Under the pieces are notes generated by a model, which saw only the letters and a program-made list of their open reading frames with translations, ran no database searches and had not been told where the DNA came from. The translations under genes were made by a program, and so were the position numbers. From Polymorphobacter sp. (GTDB lineage Bacteria; Pseudomonadota; Alphaproteobacteria; Sphingomonadales; Sphingomonadaceae), in assembly GCF_025362435.1 (NCBI RefSeq), contig NZ_JANYGL010000143.1, forward strand, positions 1-50,868: DNA of 50,868 nucleotides, given 5' to 3'. Shown here piece after piece: positions 1-11,750 of this stretch (its first letter is position 1; every line of letters starts with the position of its first letter).

Positions 1-76
1 GCTTGCCGTGGCTCTTGGGGAAATAAGGCTCCAGCCGAGCCATCTGCTCGTCAGTAAGCCAATACAGGTCGCTCAT
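1..76 (-). CDS. IS5-family transposase, N-terminal fragment (runs off window)
   Basis: Only the first 25 codons are visible. The protein begins MSDLYWLTDEQMARLEPYF, followed by a PKSHGK stretch; this is the typical opening of IS5-family transposases, whose DDE catalytic domain would lie outside the window. The ATG at 74-76 is preceded by AAGGAG at a good distance, so the start is well supported. Whether the gene is intact cannot be judged from here. Confidence 0.75.
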   Translation of the reverse strand, partial: MSDLYWLTDEQMARLEPYFPKSHGK

Positions 77-137
77 ACTCAGTCTCCTTGCGGAGCCTGA
101 ATCAGATAACGACGCTCAAATCAATGGGTCCTGACCC
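1..137 (-). mobile_element. End of an IS5-family insertion sequence (partial)
   Basis: The first 137 bases look like the left end of an IS element that continues off the window. Read on the minus strand, the segment begins GGGTCAGGACCC (126-137), then carries a leader with an AAGGAG ribosome site and the start of a transposase at base 76. The base pair TA at 138-139, within CTAG, is the kind of target that IS5-family members of the IS427 type duplicate. The other end lies outside the window, so the terminal inverted repeat and target duplication cannot be verified. The element sits only about 30 bases downstream of the recO stop codon. Confidence 0.7.
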
Positions 138-166
138 TAGGCCCCGTTCACCCGAACGTAAACCCC

Positions 167-883
167 TTACAGCATCCCGACGAGGCGCTGCCGGGCGGGG
201 AGCAGCGCCGCCGCGCGCCCGAGCAGGACGTCGCGTTCGAGGAACCAGCCGGACGTCCGCAGCCCGTCGGTGATGTCTCCGGTAGATGCAGGGGCGGGCC
301 CGAGCAGGAAGGCGGGAAGGGGGAGGAGCTTGGCTGCGTACGGCGCACCGGCGTCGCGCCCGACCGCCTGTGACGACTTCGGCGAGACAAACGCCAGGTC
401 GCTCGTCTCTCCCGTCGCCGCGCACGCCGTCAGGTCGAGGCCGAAGCCAAGCTCAGCGAGCAGCAGCAGTTCGTAGCGGACCACACCCGGGAGCCATTGG
501 CTCGCCTCCTCGGCGAAGGTCATCGCGTCGAGCAGCCCGTCGAGAGCGGCGTAGAGGCGCGGCGAAGGTGAGGCCTCGCTCAGCGCGGTCGCGGTCAGCG
601 CGCTGAGCCAGTCGAGCGCCGCCGCCGATATCCTCCCCGTGGCAAGGACCGTCCGTCCGCGAACGAGCTCGACCGCAGCGCTGGCGAGCTGGCTCGCGGC
701 GCGGGCCCGCAGCCGGACCGCGACCCCGTTGCCCGGCTGGAGGACCGGACGCAGCGCGCGCGACCGCCCGCCGGGGACATAGCCGGCGATCAGCCCGTCG
801 TTTTCGGTCAGGAAACGCACGACCGCGCCGTGCTCGCCGTGGGGCAGCACCGCGGCGATGATCGCGGGGGTATCGAGGTCCAT
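167..883 (-). CDS. recO: DNA repair protein RecO
   Basis: This encodes a 238-residue RecO, the usual family length. RecO works with RecR to load RecA onto SSB-coated single-stranded DNA in the RecF recombination pathway. The N-terminal OB-fold part is visible in residues 1-75, with the pattern in which a lesion-sensing protein begins by describing its own regulation of 'HGE.GAVVRFLTEN.G' and 'VPGGRSR'; the helical C-terminal part contains the family-typical RYELLLLAELGFGLDL segment near the middle. The ATG at 883 starts MDLDTPAII, matching where family members begin; the longer reading frame upstream has no RecO character. It is transcribed away from the next gene, and its 3' end abuts an IS element. 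Confidence 0.88.
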   Translation of the reverse strand: MDLDTPAIIAAVLPHGEHGAVVRFLTENDGLIAGYVPGGRSRALRPVLQPGNGVAVRLRARAASQLASAAVELVRGRTVLATGRISAAALDWLSALTATALSEASPSPRLYAALDGLLDAMTFAEEASQWLPGVVRYELLLLAELGFGLDLTACAATGETSDLAFVSPKSSQAVGRDAGAPYAAKLLPLPAFLLGPAPASTGDITDGLRTSGWFLERDVLLGRAAALLPARQRLVGML

Positions 884-1016
884 CGTGACAGCAGATAGGC
901 GTTCCGAGCGCGGCGGGCCAACACCGCACGGGCGAACGTCGACAGCAAAGTCGTGACGGGCCGTTTTGCGATCGGGTCGCGGGCGGCTAGGGTCACGGCC
1001 TAGTGGGGGCACGGGG

Positions 1017-1736
1017 ATGACGATGAAGACGATTTTGCTGGCAGCGATGTTGGCCGTCGGCACGAGCGCGACCGCAACGGAAAATCCGCTCGACGTCGCC
1101 CGCGGGCAGAAGATTCTGGCGGATGCCCGCGCCGCATGCGGTGGCTCGGCGTGGGACCGGCTGGCAGGCTGGCACGAGCGCGGGCGCATCACCGTCCCCG
1201 GCCACCCTGAAGGCAGCTACGAAGAGTGGAGCGCGATCACCAGCCTTGCGATGGCGATGCGGACCGAACCCGGCGGCGCTCCGGTCAGCCATGCCGGGAC
1301 CAACGGCACGACGTCATGGCGGCTGGTCCCCGGCGGCACGGTCGACGCGGGTCCGCCTTCGGGCCCGAACCGGCTCCACATCCGCGACGCCTATCTGAGC
1401 AACTTCGCGTACTTCATGCCCACGCGATTCCCGGCGGCGGTGGTCGCAGGCGACCCGCGCACCGTTGGCGCAACGGTCTATGACGTCGTCACGGTCCGCC
1501 CGGCTGGAAGCGAAGACTTTGACCTGTGGATCGACCGGGCGAGCCATCGCGTCGCGCGGATCGTCGTCGGCAAGCAGCTTGCGGAACTGCGCAACTATCG
1601 CATCGTGTCGGGGGTCTGCGCGCCGACGCTCGCGATCCAGACCGACGGCAATCCGGCGCATACGACGACGCTCGATATCGACAGCGTCGACACAGCCGCG
1701 CTGTCGCCCGCAGTGTTTGCGGTGCCGCGGCCGTGA
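1017..1736 (+). CDS. Exported protein of unknown function
   Basis: A 239-residue protein with a clear N-terminal signal peptide: MTMKTILLAAMLAVGTSA followed by a likely cleavage near TATA-EN. The mature part contains repeated beta-strand-like segments, a WDRLAGWHERGRI segment near residues 45-57 and a late FDLWIDRASHRVARIVVG segment. The latter resembles the part of LolA/outer-membrane-lipoprotein-sorting-like folds where a fitted substrate is described by a model, but this is only a weak resemblance and I do not assign a function. The start chosen (1017) follows a G-rich stretch; an ATG two codons later is equally possible. The stop overlaps the start of the downstream acetyltransferase by 4 bases, so the two are probably co-translated. 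Confidence 0.6.
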   Translation: MTMKTILLAAMLAVGTSATATENPLDVARGQKILADARAACGGSAWDRLAGWHERGRITVPGHPEGSYEEWSAITSLAMAMRTEPGGAPVSHAGTNGTTSWRLVPGGTVDAGPPSGPNRLHIRDAYLSNFAYFMPTRFPAAVVAGDPRTVGATVYDVVTVRPAGSEDFDLWIDRASHRVARIVVGKQLAELRNYRIVSGVCAPTLAIQTDGNPAHTTTLDIDSVDTAALSPAVFAVPRP

Positions 1737-2275
1737 GCGCCGATCTCCAGCCGACGCTGACCGGCGCGCTCGTCGCGTTGCGCCCGGTCGCTGCTGCCGA
1801 TTGGGACGCGCTTTATGCGGTCGCGTCCGATCCGCTGATCTGGGCGGTGCATCCGGTGCACGACCGGTGGCAGGAACCGGTCTTTCGCCGGTTCTTCGAC
1901 GACGTGATGGCAAGCGGCGGTGGGCTCGTTGCGATCGATGTGACGAGCGGCGAAATCATTGGCTTCTCGCGCTACGATCTCGCGCGCGTCGAGCCCGGCG
2001 AGGTGGAGATCGGCTGGACTTTTCTCGCCCGCAGCTATTGGGGCGGTGCAGCCAACGCCGACATGAAGCGGCTGATGATCGCTCACGCCCTGCGCCATTT
2101 CGACCGGGCATTGTTCCTCGTCGGCGAGAGCAATATCCGGTCGCGCCGGGCGATGGAGAAGATCGGCGGGCGGCTCACCGACCGCATCTATGACGCCGAT
2201 TATCCGATCGGAGTGGTCCGCCACGTCATCTACGCGATCGACCGCGAAGGCTTCGCTGCGGGGCCGCTCGCCTAG
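1733..2275 (+). CDS. GNAT-family N-acetyltransferase
   Basis: A 180-residue protein of the RimJ/RimL-like GNAT group, which transfers an acetyl group from acetyl-CoA to an amine; the substrate cannot be told from sequence. The N-terminal LTGALVALRPVAAADWDALY is the usual first strand and helix, EVEIGWTFLARSYWGGAANADMK is the central strand followed by the acetyl-CoA-contacting loop (the canonical glycine-rich Q/RxxGxG/A is modified to W-G-G-A-A-N), and ESNIRSRRAMEKIGGR is the typical late helix (N-x-x-S-x-x-x-x-x-K-x-G). The start is GTG at 1733, overlapping the previous stop as GTGA, which indicates translational coupling to the exported protein upstream. Confidence 0.8.
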   Translation: MSADLQPTLTGALVALRPVAAADWDALYAVASDPLIWAVHPVHDRWQEPVFRRFFDDVMASGGGLVAIDVTSGEIIGFSRYDLARVEPGEVEIGWTFLARSYWGGAANADMKRLMIAHALRHFDRALFLVGESNIRSRRAMEKIGGRLTDRIYDADYPIGVVRHVIYAIDREGFAAGPLA

Positions 2276-2370
2276 CCCCGATACGAGGCTTCTCGGGATA
2301 TCCACAGCGATTTGGGGCTGCGGACCGCCGCGCCATAGCCGAATCGCCGCCCGCGTCTTATCCTTTGCGG

Positions 2371-5814
<3,444 letters not shown>

Positions 5815-5935
5815 TCGCGCAGAGCGCGCGGAAGGCGCCGCAACGACCACGATACGTCTTTGCAACGATCGACTTGTGCGTTCATAAGCGGCGGGTGTGG
5901 AAGCAACCTAGCTTCGGTCACGGGGCACGATCGAC

Positions 5936-7426
5936 TTGCAGGCTTCACCTCCCTTTTTGGCCGGCGGCGGCACGATGGGCGCGCTCATGCGATCGCATGA
6001 CTGGCACTCGAGCACCCTCGGAGATCCGGACGGCTGGCCGCAGGGGCTGAAGACAGTCGTCCAGCTGATGCTCAATACCGGTCATCCGATGTACATTTGG
6101 TGGGGCACGGAACTGCTCTGTTTCTACAACGACGCCTATAGCCAGTCGATCGGCCCCGAACGGCACCCCGGTTCGCTCGGCCGCGCCGCGGCTGAAGTCT
6201 GGCAGGAGATCTGGCCGATCATCGGTCCGCAGATCGACCAGGTCATGTCGGGGCGGGGGGCGACGTGGCACGAAAACAGCCTCGTACCGATGACCCGCAA
6301 CGGCCGGTGCGAAGACGTTTACTGGACCTACAGCTACAGCCCGATCCACGACCCGGCTGCTGCGAACGGCATCGGCGGAGTCCTGGTCGTCTGCACGGAG
6401 ACGACCGAGGAGGTCCTTGCCAAACGCGCGCTCGCGTCGGCCGCCCAGCGGCAGCAGCGGATGTTCGAGGCGGCACCGGGGTTCATCACCGTGCTGCGCG
6501 GGCCCGACCACATCTTCGAATTCGTCAACACAGCGTACAAGGAAATGTTCGGGGCGCGTGATTTCATCGGCCGGCCGGTCCGCGATGCCTTCCCCGAGAT
6601 CGGCGGCCAGGGTTTCCTCGAACTGCTCGACCAGGTCTATGCGACCGGGGAGAGGCTCACCCCCGAAGCGATGCCGATCCTGTTGCGCAACAACCCCGAC
6701 GGCCCGCCGGAAGAGCATTTCATCACCTTCGTCTATGCGCCCATCTTTGCCAGCGACGGTGCCGTCATCGGCATCTTCTGCGAAGGTATGGACGTGACGA
6801 CCCAGCGTGCTGCCGAGGAACATCGGCGGCTGCTGACGCACGAGCTGCAGCACCGGGTCAAGAACATGTTGTCGATCGTTCAGGGCATCGTCACCCAGTC
6901 GCTGCGCAACGTCGCGACCCCGGCGGAAGCGCGCGATGCGATCACCAGCCGCCTGATCACGCTCGCCCATGCCCATGATATTCTTACACAATCGAGCTGG
7001 ACCGAGGCGCCGCTGGGTGCGCTCGTCGAGGGCGCGGTGTTGCTGCACTGCCTCGACCGCGACCGGGTGCGTGTCGATGGTCCCGCGATCAAGCTGCGCT
7101 CGCGATCGGCCCTCGCGCTGTCGATGGCGCTCCATGAGCTGTTCACCAATGCGCTCAAATACGGCGCTCTGGCGAATGATGCCGGGACGATCGCGATCAC
7201 CTGGGCGGTGAAGGAGGGGGCGAACGAGCCGATTTTCGAGATGGCGTGGACCGAGAGCGGCGGGCCACTCGTCATGCCACCGAGCCGGACCGGGTTCGGC
7301 TTGCGGCTGACCGGCGCGGGTCTGGCGACCGCGCTCGGCAGTTCCGGCGTGACGACTTACCCGCCGGAGGGTCTTCGCTGGATACTGACGACGAAGCTTG
7401 GGGCGGTTTGCGTCGAGGCGAGTTAG
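5936..7426 (+). CDS. PAS-domain HWE-family histidine kinase
   Basis: A 496-residue cytoplasmic sensor kinase with no membrane segments. Two PAS-like domains are seen (about residues 30-160 and 175-290); the first includes the WW/LLCFYNDAY signature common in this family. The kinase core has the HWE-type H-box ELQHRVKNMLSIVQGI with the phospho-acceptor His306, an N-box HELFTNALKYGAL, and the W-x-E element in EMAWTESGGP that gives the family its name. Such kinases usually feed the general stress response or light/oxygen signalling in alphaproteobacteria, but no partner response regulator is next to it. The only start upstream of the conserved FLAGGGTMGAL stretch is TTG at 5936; an ATG at 5975 would cut into it, so TTG is chosen with some doubt. 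Confidence 0.88.
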   Translation: MQASPPFLAGGGTMGALMRSHDWHSSTLGDPDGWPQGLKTVVQLMLNTGHPMYIWWGTELLCFYNDAYSQSIGPERHPGSLGRAAAEVWQEIWPIIGPQIDQVMSGRGATWHENSLVPMTRNGRCEDVYWTYSYSPIHDPAAANGIGGVLVVCTETTEEVLAKRALASAAQRQQRMFEAAPGFITVLRGPDHIFEFVNTAYKEMFGARDFIGRPVRDAFPEIGGQGFLELLDQVYATGERLTPEAMPILLRNNPDGPPEEHFITFVYAPIFASDGAVIGIFCEGMDVTTQRAAEEHRRLLTHELQHRVKNMLSIVQGIVTQSLRNVATPAEARDAITSRLITLAHAHDILTQSSWTEAPLGALVEGAVLLHCLDRDRVRVDGPAIKLRSRSALALSMALHELFTNALKYGALANDAGTIAITWAVKEGANEPIFEMAWTESGGPLVMPPSRTGFGLRLTGAGLATALGSSGVTTYPPEGLRWILTTKLGAVCVEAS

Positions 7427-7754
7427 CTGCTGCGTGCCGCGTTAGCGCTGGCGAACCGATGCTAAGTTCAAAATAAGTTCACACAAACGACGGTGTTTTT
7501 CGCGGTCCCGCTCCCTGCGGGCGCGACGAAATTTCACCGATGAGAAAGAACAGGCGCTGCCCGATGGCGACGGGGAAGGCTAGCGCAGGTCGGGGAGTGT
7601 AGGACAGGGGGGAGCCGGACCAGACCTGCTTTTGCCCATTCGCGAGCATTCGGCGCGCCAGGCCAGCGGCCGCAAGTCGGCAACGATCTTCCGCGGGGAT
7701 ATATTGCTGATAGATTTTGGTTTTTTTTAATCACGGGCCGTGCGAACACACTTC
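7427..7754. other. Intergenic region between the HWE kinase and the GGDEF gene
   Basis: This 328-base stretch holds no convincing gene. It contains a short imperfect hairpin around CCCGCTCCCTGCGGG (about 7506-7520) and a run of eight T at 7721-7728 not preceded by a stem, so I do not call a terminator. The sequence is less GC-rich between 7690 and 7735 than its surroundings, which would suit the promoter of the downstream cyclase, but I see no clear -35/-10 pair. Confidence 0.4.
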
Positions 7755-8876
7755 ATGTCAACGCCCTCCAGCCTCCGGTCCGAGCCCGACGACGTTCGCG
7801 TCGAGCTCATCTCGGTGATTTACCGCGTGCTATGCCCGCCGGTCATCATGACCTTTGTCTTCCTCGCCGTGGCTGCGTTTTCGTATTCCGAAGCGGACTC
7901 CCGCAGCAAAATCTGGGTCGCGGGCCTCGCGGCGGCGGGAATGGCGTCAGCGCTTTATAAATTGCTCCTGATCCTGCGTTTCCGATGGCGGTCGCCGACA
8001 CCCCTGACGATTGTCGAGGCGAAGGCGTGGGAGCGATGGCACGCTTATAGCGGCTGGGTGTTTTCTGTGGCGGTCGGCGGCTTGACGGCGCTGAACTTCA
8101 GCAGCCCACCGCCGATGCCGCAACTGCTCGTGACCGCCTTGTTGTTCGGACACAGTGCCGGCATCGTCGTTCGCGGACTGTCGCGGCCGCAGATCTGCAC
8201 CGTCTCACTGCTCCTCGTCGTGATTCCAGTTGTCGTCGCAGCGGCGATGCATGGCGACCTCGGGCATTATCTGCTGGCGGTGACCTGCGTTCTGTTCTTG
8301 CTCGGTGGTCTCGAGAGCGTGTGGAGCGGCTATTATAGCCTGAGACGCCACATCGACGAGCGTAACGCCCTGGCGAGCATTGCGCGACACGATGCCCTGA
8401 CCGGGCTCACCAATCGACTTGGGCTGAGGGAGGGCTTCGACCGGCTGGTGCGCGCGAGCGACGAGGACATCGGCCTCGCGGTCCACTGCCTCGACCTCAA
8501 CCGCTTCAAGCCGGTGAACGACCGTTACGGTCATCCTGCAGGCGATGAGCTGCTCCGGCAGATCGCGGAGCGGATACGCGGGTCGATCAATCCGGGTGAT
8601 GTCGCATCGCGCACCGGCGGCGACGAGTTCGTCGTCGTCCAGCACAGTGTCGGAAGTTATCAGGACGCCGAGCTATTCGCCGACGCCCTGAGCCGGGCGA
8701 TCTCGCTCCCATATCTGGCGAAGGGACACGTCATCGCGGTCGGTGTCAGCATCGGCTCCGCCGTGACGGGGCTGGCCAACATGTCTTTGGCGGGCCTGTT
8801 ATCCGAGGCGGACGATGCCCTGCTCGTTGCAAAACGCAGGACCTATAGCATGATGGTTGATCACGAGGAGCGATAG
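7755..8876 (+). CDS. Membrane-bound GGDEF diguanylate cyclase
   Basis: A 373-residue protein with about six N-terminal membrane helices (residues 20-200) and a C-terminal GGDEF domain (about 205-365) that makes cyclic di-GMP from two GTP. The active-site motif GGDEF is intact at 288-292, preceded by the D-x-x-G-L-T-N-R and N-x-x-Y-G-H-x-x-G-D segments expected of active cyclases. The product-inhibition site that normally reads RxxD just upstream is NPGD here, so feedback inhibition through the I-site is probably lost. No EAL domain is present. The ATG at 7755 is preferred over a GTG five codons upstream. The membrane part has no domain I recognise, so the input signal is unknown. Confidence 0.88.
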   Translation: MSTPSSLRSEPDDVRVELISVIYRVLCPPVIMTFVFLAVAAFSYSEADSRSKIWVAGLAAAGMASALYKLLLILRFRWRSPTPLTIVEAKAWERWHAYSGWVFSVAVGGLTALNFSSPPPMPQLLVTALLFGHSAGIVVRGLSRPQICTVSLLLVVIPVVVAAAMHGDLGHYLLAVTCVLFLLGGLESVWSGYYSLRRHIDERNALASIARHDALTGLTNRLGLREGFDRLVRASDEDIGLAVHCLDLNRFKPVNDRYGHPAGDELLRQIAERIRGSINPGDVASRTGGDEFVVVQHSVGSYQDAELFADALSRAISLPYLAKGHVIAVGVSIGSAVTGLANMSLAGLLSEADDALLVAKRRTYSMMVDHEER

Positions 8877-9012
8877 ACGACGCGCTGAGCGCACGTTCTC
8901 GCCCGTTTGCACCCCTTCAGGACATCAGCGCGCCGCAAGTTTCGTGTCGGACGAGCTTTGCACCTCGACTCCGCGTTTCCGCGAACCAGCAACGGAGACG
9001 ATCACCCGCCTC

Positions 9013-10722
9013 TCACTTGCAAGTCGTTGTCGCCTCCCGATCCAGATCGAGACACCGCCCATCGACCACCGGCGTCTTGACCCCAACCACCGCCGCCAGG
9101 GTCGGCGCGATGTCGACCGTTTCGACCGGGAGCGGCTGCTCGAAGCCGGCGGCGCCGGGCCACCAGAACAGGATCGGGACGCGGCGGTCGTAGTTCCATA
9201 CCGACCCGTGTCCGGCAACGGTATCGCCGAGCGACTGCGGGTCGCCGAGCGTGGTGTACGGCTGGAGCACCGCCATGATGTCGCCGCTGCGGACCGGGTC
9301 GGTCGATTCCGCGATGCGCTCGAGCAGGGTCATCTCGTCGGCGGGCTTGCCCTTCGGCGGCAGGCCCGCGAGCGCCTGCGACTTGGTATAGACCTCGACG
9401 ACCTCGGGACGCTTGTGGAGTTCGGCGATCGTCGCCGTGGTGATGCGCTCGACCAGCTTGACGTTCGCGCCTTCGGGCGGGACGATCGTAATCTCGTACG
9501 GGTCACCGGCGAGCGGGCTGGCGTCGAGCTTGAGATCGGCCTGCACCGCCGCGCCGACTTCGGCCATGAAGGTCTTCGGGTTGACCCGGGCGGCTGGCAT
9601 GCCGCGCTGCGCGGCGCGCTCGGCGACATCGACGCTGCCGTGGTCGGCGGTCAGCACGACGAGAACCGGAACCTTGAGTGCCTCGAGCTTGCCGAGGAAG
9701 ACCCCGAGCATCGCATCGAGGTGGGCGAGATTATCGCACTGCTCGGCGCTCTCGGCACCGTAGCGGTGGCCGACGTAATCGGTCGCGCTGAGGCTGATCG
9801 CGAGGACGTCGGGGGCGGCGCCTTGGCCGAGCTTCTGCGTCGCGATCAGCTGCGTCGCGAGGTCGAGCGCAATCTGATCGTAGACCGGCGACGCGCGCAG
9901 CCACGACTGGAAATAGCTGTCCTTCGAGAAATCGGTCCCCGGCGCAGGGGCGATCCAGCCGAGCGGCGGCAACTCGTCGTCAACCGTCAGCCGGCCATAA
10001 CGCCGTGGGCCGAGGTCGACCTTGCACTTCGGGTCCAGCGGCACCCACTTCGGCGCGGCCTTGAGCCATTTCGCCGCCAACGCCGCGTTGTAGGCAACGA
10101 CGGGAGCGAGCCGCGCCGCTTCGTTCATGCCGGCGGGGACGTAAGTGGTGAAGCCGCCGTTCAAGTCGTCCCACCAAAAGGTGCCGTCGGCGCCGTGGCC
10201 AGCCATCGTAATCGCGCCGCGGTCCTTGCCCGACACGGCGAAGGTCCGGCTGGCGGGGTTCGAGGCCTTCATCCACTCGCCGAGCGTCGGCACCTTGAGG
10301 TTGGCGGGGCCGCGTGGCGCGTCCGGGCGGCCGGGGACTGGTGAGCTCGGGTCGAGCATGCAATAGGTCTGCGCCTTGGCGGCGTGGTCGTACCAGCTGT
10401 TGGCGACAATGCCGGTCGCCGACGGGTGGCGCCCGGTCAGGATCGTCGAGTGGCCGGGGCAGGTCTCGGTCGCGGCGTGGCTCTGGTAGCCGTTGGGAAA
10501 GACGACGCCGTGGTCGGCCATCGTCTTGAGGCCGCCGGTGAAATGGCTGCGGTACTGGTCGAAAAGCGCCGCCGAGAACTGATCGACCGAGATCGCGACG
10601 ATCAGCTTGGGCACCGGCGGAGCGGTCACCGCGACCGCTGGCGTCGCTGCGAGGGCAGGCGCGGCGAAGGCCGTCCCGGCAAGTAGCATTGCGCCAAGCA
10701 TCCGCGTCCGCATCCGTGCCAT
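9013..10722 (-). CDS. PhoK-like alkaline phosphatase family protein
   Basis: A 569-residue secreted phosphatase resembling the Sphingomonas PhoK enzyme of the PafA/NPP branch of the alkaline phosphatase superfamily, which uses a threonine nucleophile and zinc/calcium ions. It begins with a signal peptide (MARMRTRMLGAMLLAGTAF, cleaved near APALA-AT). The first metal ligand is in VAISVDQF (D47); the ATETCPGHS motif holds the presumed nucleophile Thr87, and later ligands are seen in SATDYVGHRYG and TADHGSVDV plus a VAGHGS near the end. It would release phosphate from phosphomonoesters outside the cytoplasm. The chosen ATG at 10722 has GGGGA about 8 bases upstream; the reading frame extends 12 codons farther but without signal-peptide character. 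Confidence 0.85.
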   Translation of the reverse strand: MARMRTRMLGAMLLAGTAFAAPALAATPAVAVTAPPVPKLIVAISVDQFSAALFDQYRSHFTGGLKTMADHGVVFPNGYQSHAATETCPGHSTILTGRHPSATGIVANSWYDHAAKAQTYCMLDPSSPVPGRPDAPRGPANLKVPTLGEWMKASNPASRTFAVSGKDRGAITMAGHGADGTFWWDDLNGGFTTYVPAGMNEAARLAPVVAYNAALAAKWLKAAPKWVPLDPKCKVDLGPRRYGRLTVDDELPPLGWIAPAPGTDFSKDSYFQSWLRASPVYDQIALDLATQLIATQKLGQGAAPDVLAISLSATDYVGHRYGAESAEQCDNLAHLDAMLGVFLGKLEALKVPVLVVLTADHGSVDVAERAAQRGMPAARVNPKTFMAEVGAAVQADLKLDASPLAGDPYEITIVPPEGANVKLVERITTATIAELHKRPEVVEVYTKSQALAGLPPKGKPADEMTLLERIAESTDPVRSGDIMAVLQPYTTLGDPQSLGDTVAGHGSVWNYDRRVPILFWWPGAAGFEQPLPVETVDIAPTLAAVVGVKTPVVDGRCLDLDREATTTCK

Positions 10723-10922
10723 GTTCAGGTTCCCCAGCAGTTTGCGAAGCGATGCCACGCCGATATTACCGTTTTGCGTCGGAGGGTAGGGGGCAGTGCT
10801 CGGCCGCCCGTAAACAAGGGATTGTCGCCGCGCCGACGTACCCCCGTCCGGTGAGCGCCTTTTCGACGAAAGCCATTACGCCGCCTTGTGCCGCACCGCA
10901 GCGCGGGGTAGCGCGGCGAGCC

Positions 10923-11702
10923 ATGCGTGCGGCGTTCTTCCCCAATTTCGCGATGTTCGATCGCCCCAAGCTCAACCGTCGTGCGACGGGGTTGATCGCC
11001 GTCATCCTCGTCCACCTGCTGCTCGCGCTTCTGCTGCTGTCGCTCAACCCGAAGCAGCCGAAGGCACCGCCGGGGCCGAAGACCTTCACGCTGTCGCCGA
11101 TCCAGGCGCCGACCCCGGCGAAGAAGCCGGTGGTCCAGGCGAAGCACGCCCATGCCGGGGCGCCGCCGCGCAAGGCGCCGAGCCGCGTCGTTACCAAACC
11201 GGTGGTCAAGGTCCCCAAGTCCGACCAGCCGTCGACCAAGCTGTTCACCACCGAACTGACCGACGCAGTCGATATCGCCGCCTTGCCCAACCACAAGAAC
11301 GACGTCGCCGCGGCGACCGACGGCACCGGGGTCGGCCCGGGCAAGGTTGGCGCGGGCAACGAGTCGGGATCGCTCTACAGCGCCGACGGCGCCCCGGGCG
11401 GCGAGCCGCTGTATAACGCTGAATGGGTCACCGAGCCGACTCACGCCGAGCTGTCGAGCTACCTGCCGCACAATATACCCAACGAAAGCTGGGGCGTGAT
11501 CGTCTGCCGCACGGCCGAGCGCAATCGCGTCGAGGACTGCCAGGAGCTCGGCGACTCGCAACCCGGGCTCGGCCTTGCGCGCGGCATGCGGCAGGCGGCG
11601 TTCCAGTTCCACGTCCGCCCGCCGCGCGTCGGCGGCAAGGCGCTGATCGGCGCGTGGGTCCGCATCCGCATCGACGAGCATATCGAGGAGCGGGGCGGGT
11701 AG
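10923..11702 (+). CDS. TonB-like membrane-anchored protein
   Basis: A 259-residue protein with one N-terminal membrane helix (GLIAVILVHLLLALLLLSL, residues 20-40), followed by a long Pro/Lys/Ala-rich linker (45-110) and a compact C-terminal domain. This layout is that of TonB energy transducers, which span the periplasm to feed proton-motive force to outer-membrane transporters. The C-terminal domain keeps a late pattern GMRQAAFQFHVRPP..GG..L.GAWVRIRI that resembles the last helix and strand of TonB domains, but with two cysteines and without the usual YP box. No ExbB/ExbD genes are adjacent. The start at 10923 precedes a plausible cytoplasmic segment; an ATG at 10953 is also possible. It diverges from the phosphatase gene across 200 bases. 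Confidence 0.6.
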   Translation: MRAAFFPNFAMFDRPKLNRRATGLIAVILVHLLLALLLLSLNPKQPKAPPGPKTFTLSPIQAPTPAKKPVVQAKHAHAGAPPRKAPSRVVTKPVVKVPKSDQPSTKLFTTELTDAVDIAALPNHKNDVAAATDGTGVGPGKVGAGNESGSLYSADGAPGGEPLYNAEWVTEPTHAELSSYLPHNIPNESWGVIVCRTAERNRVEDCQELGDSQPGLGLARGMRQAAFQFHVRPPRVGGKALIGAWVRIRIDEHIEERGG

Positions 11703-11750
11703 GGCGGCTCGAACACGCCGCGACAGGCGTCGTCGAAGTGTGATTAAAGT

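Noticed and set aside
7711-7732. Run of eight T (7721-7728) as a possible terminator
   Set aside because: No stem lies directly before it; the preceding bases do not pair, so the run alone is not evidence.
8857-10344. Plus-strand open frame of about 495 codons opposite the PhoK-like gene
   Set aside because: Arg- and Asp-rich shadow frame; the minus frame carries a signal peptide and complete phosphatase motifs.
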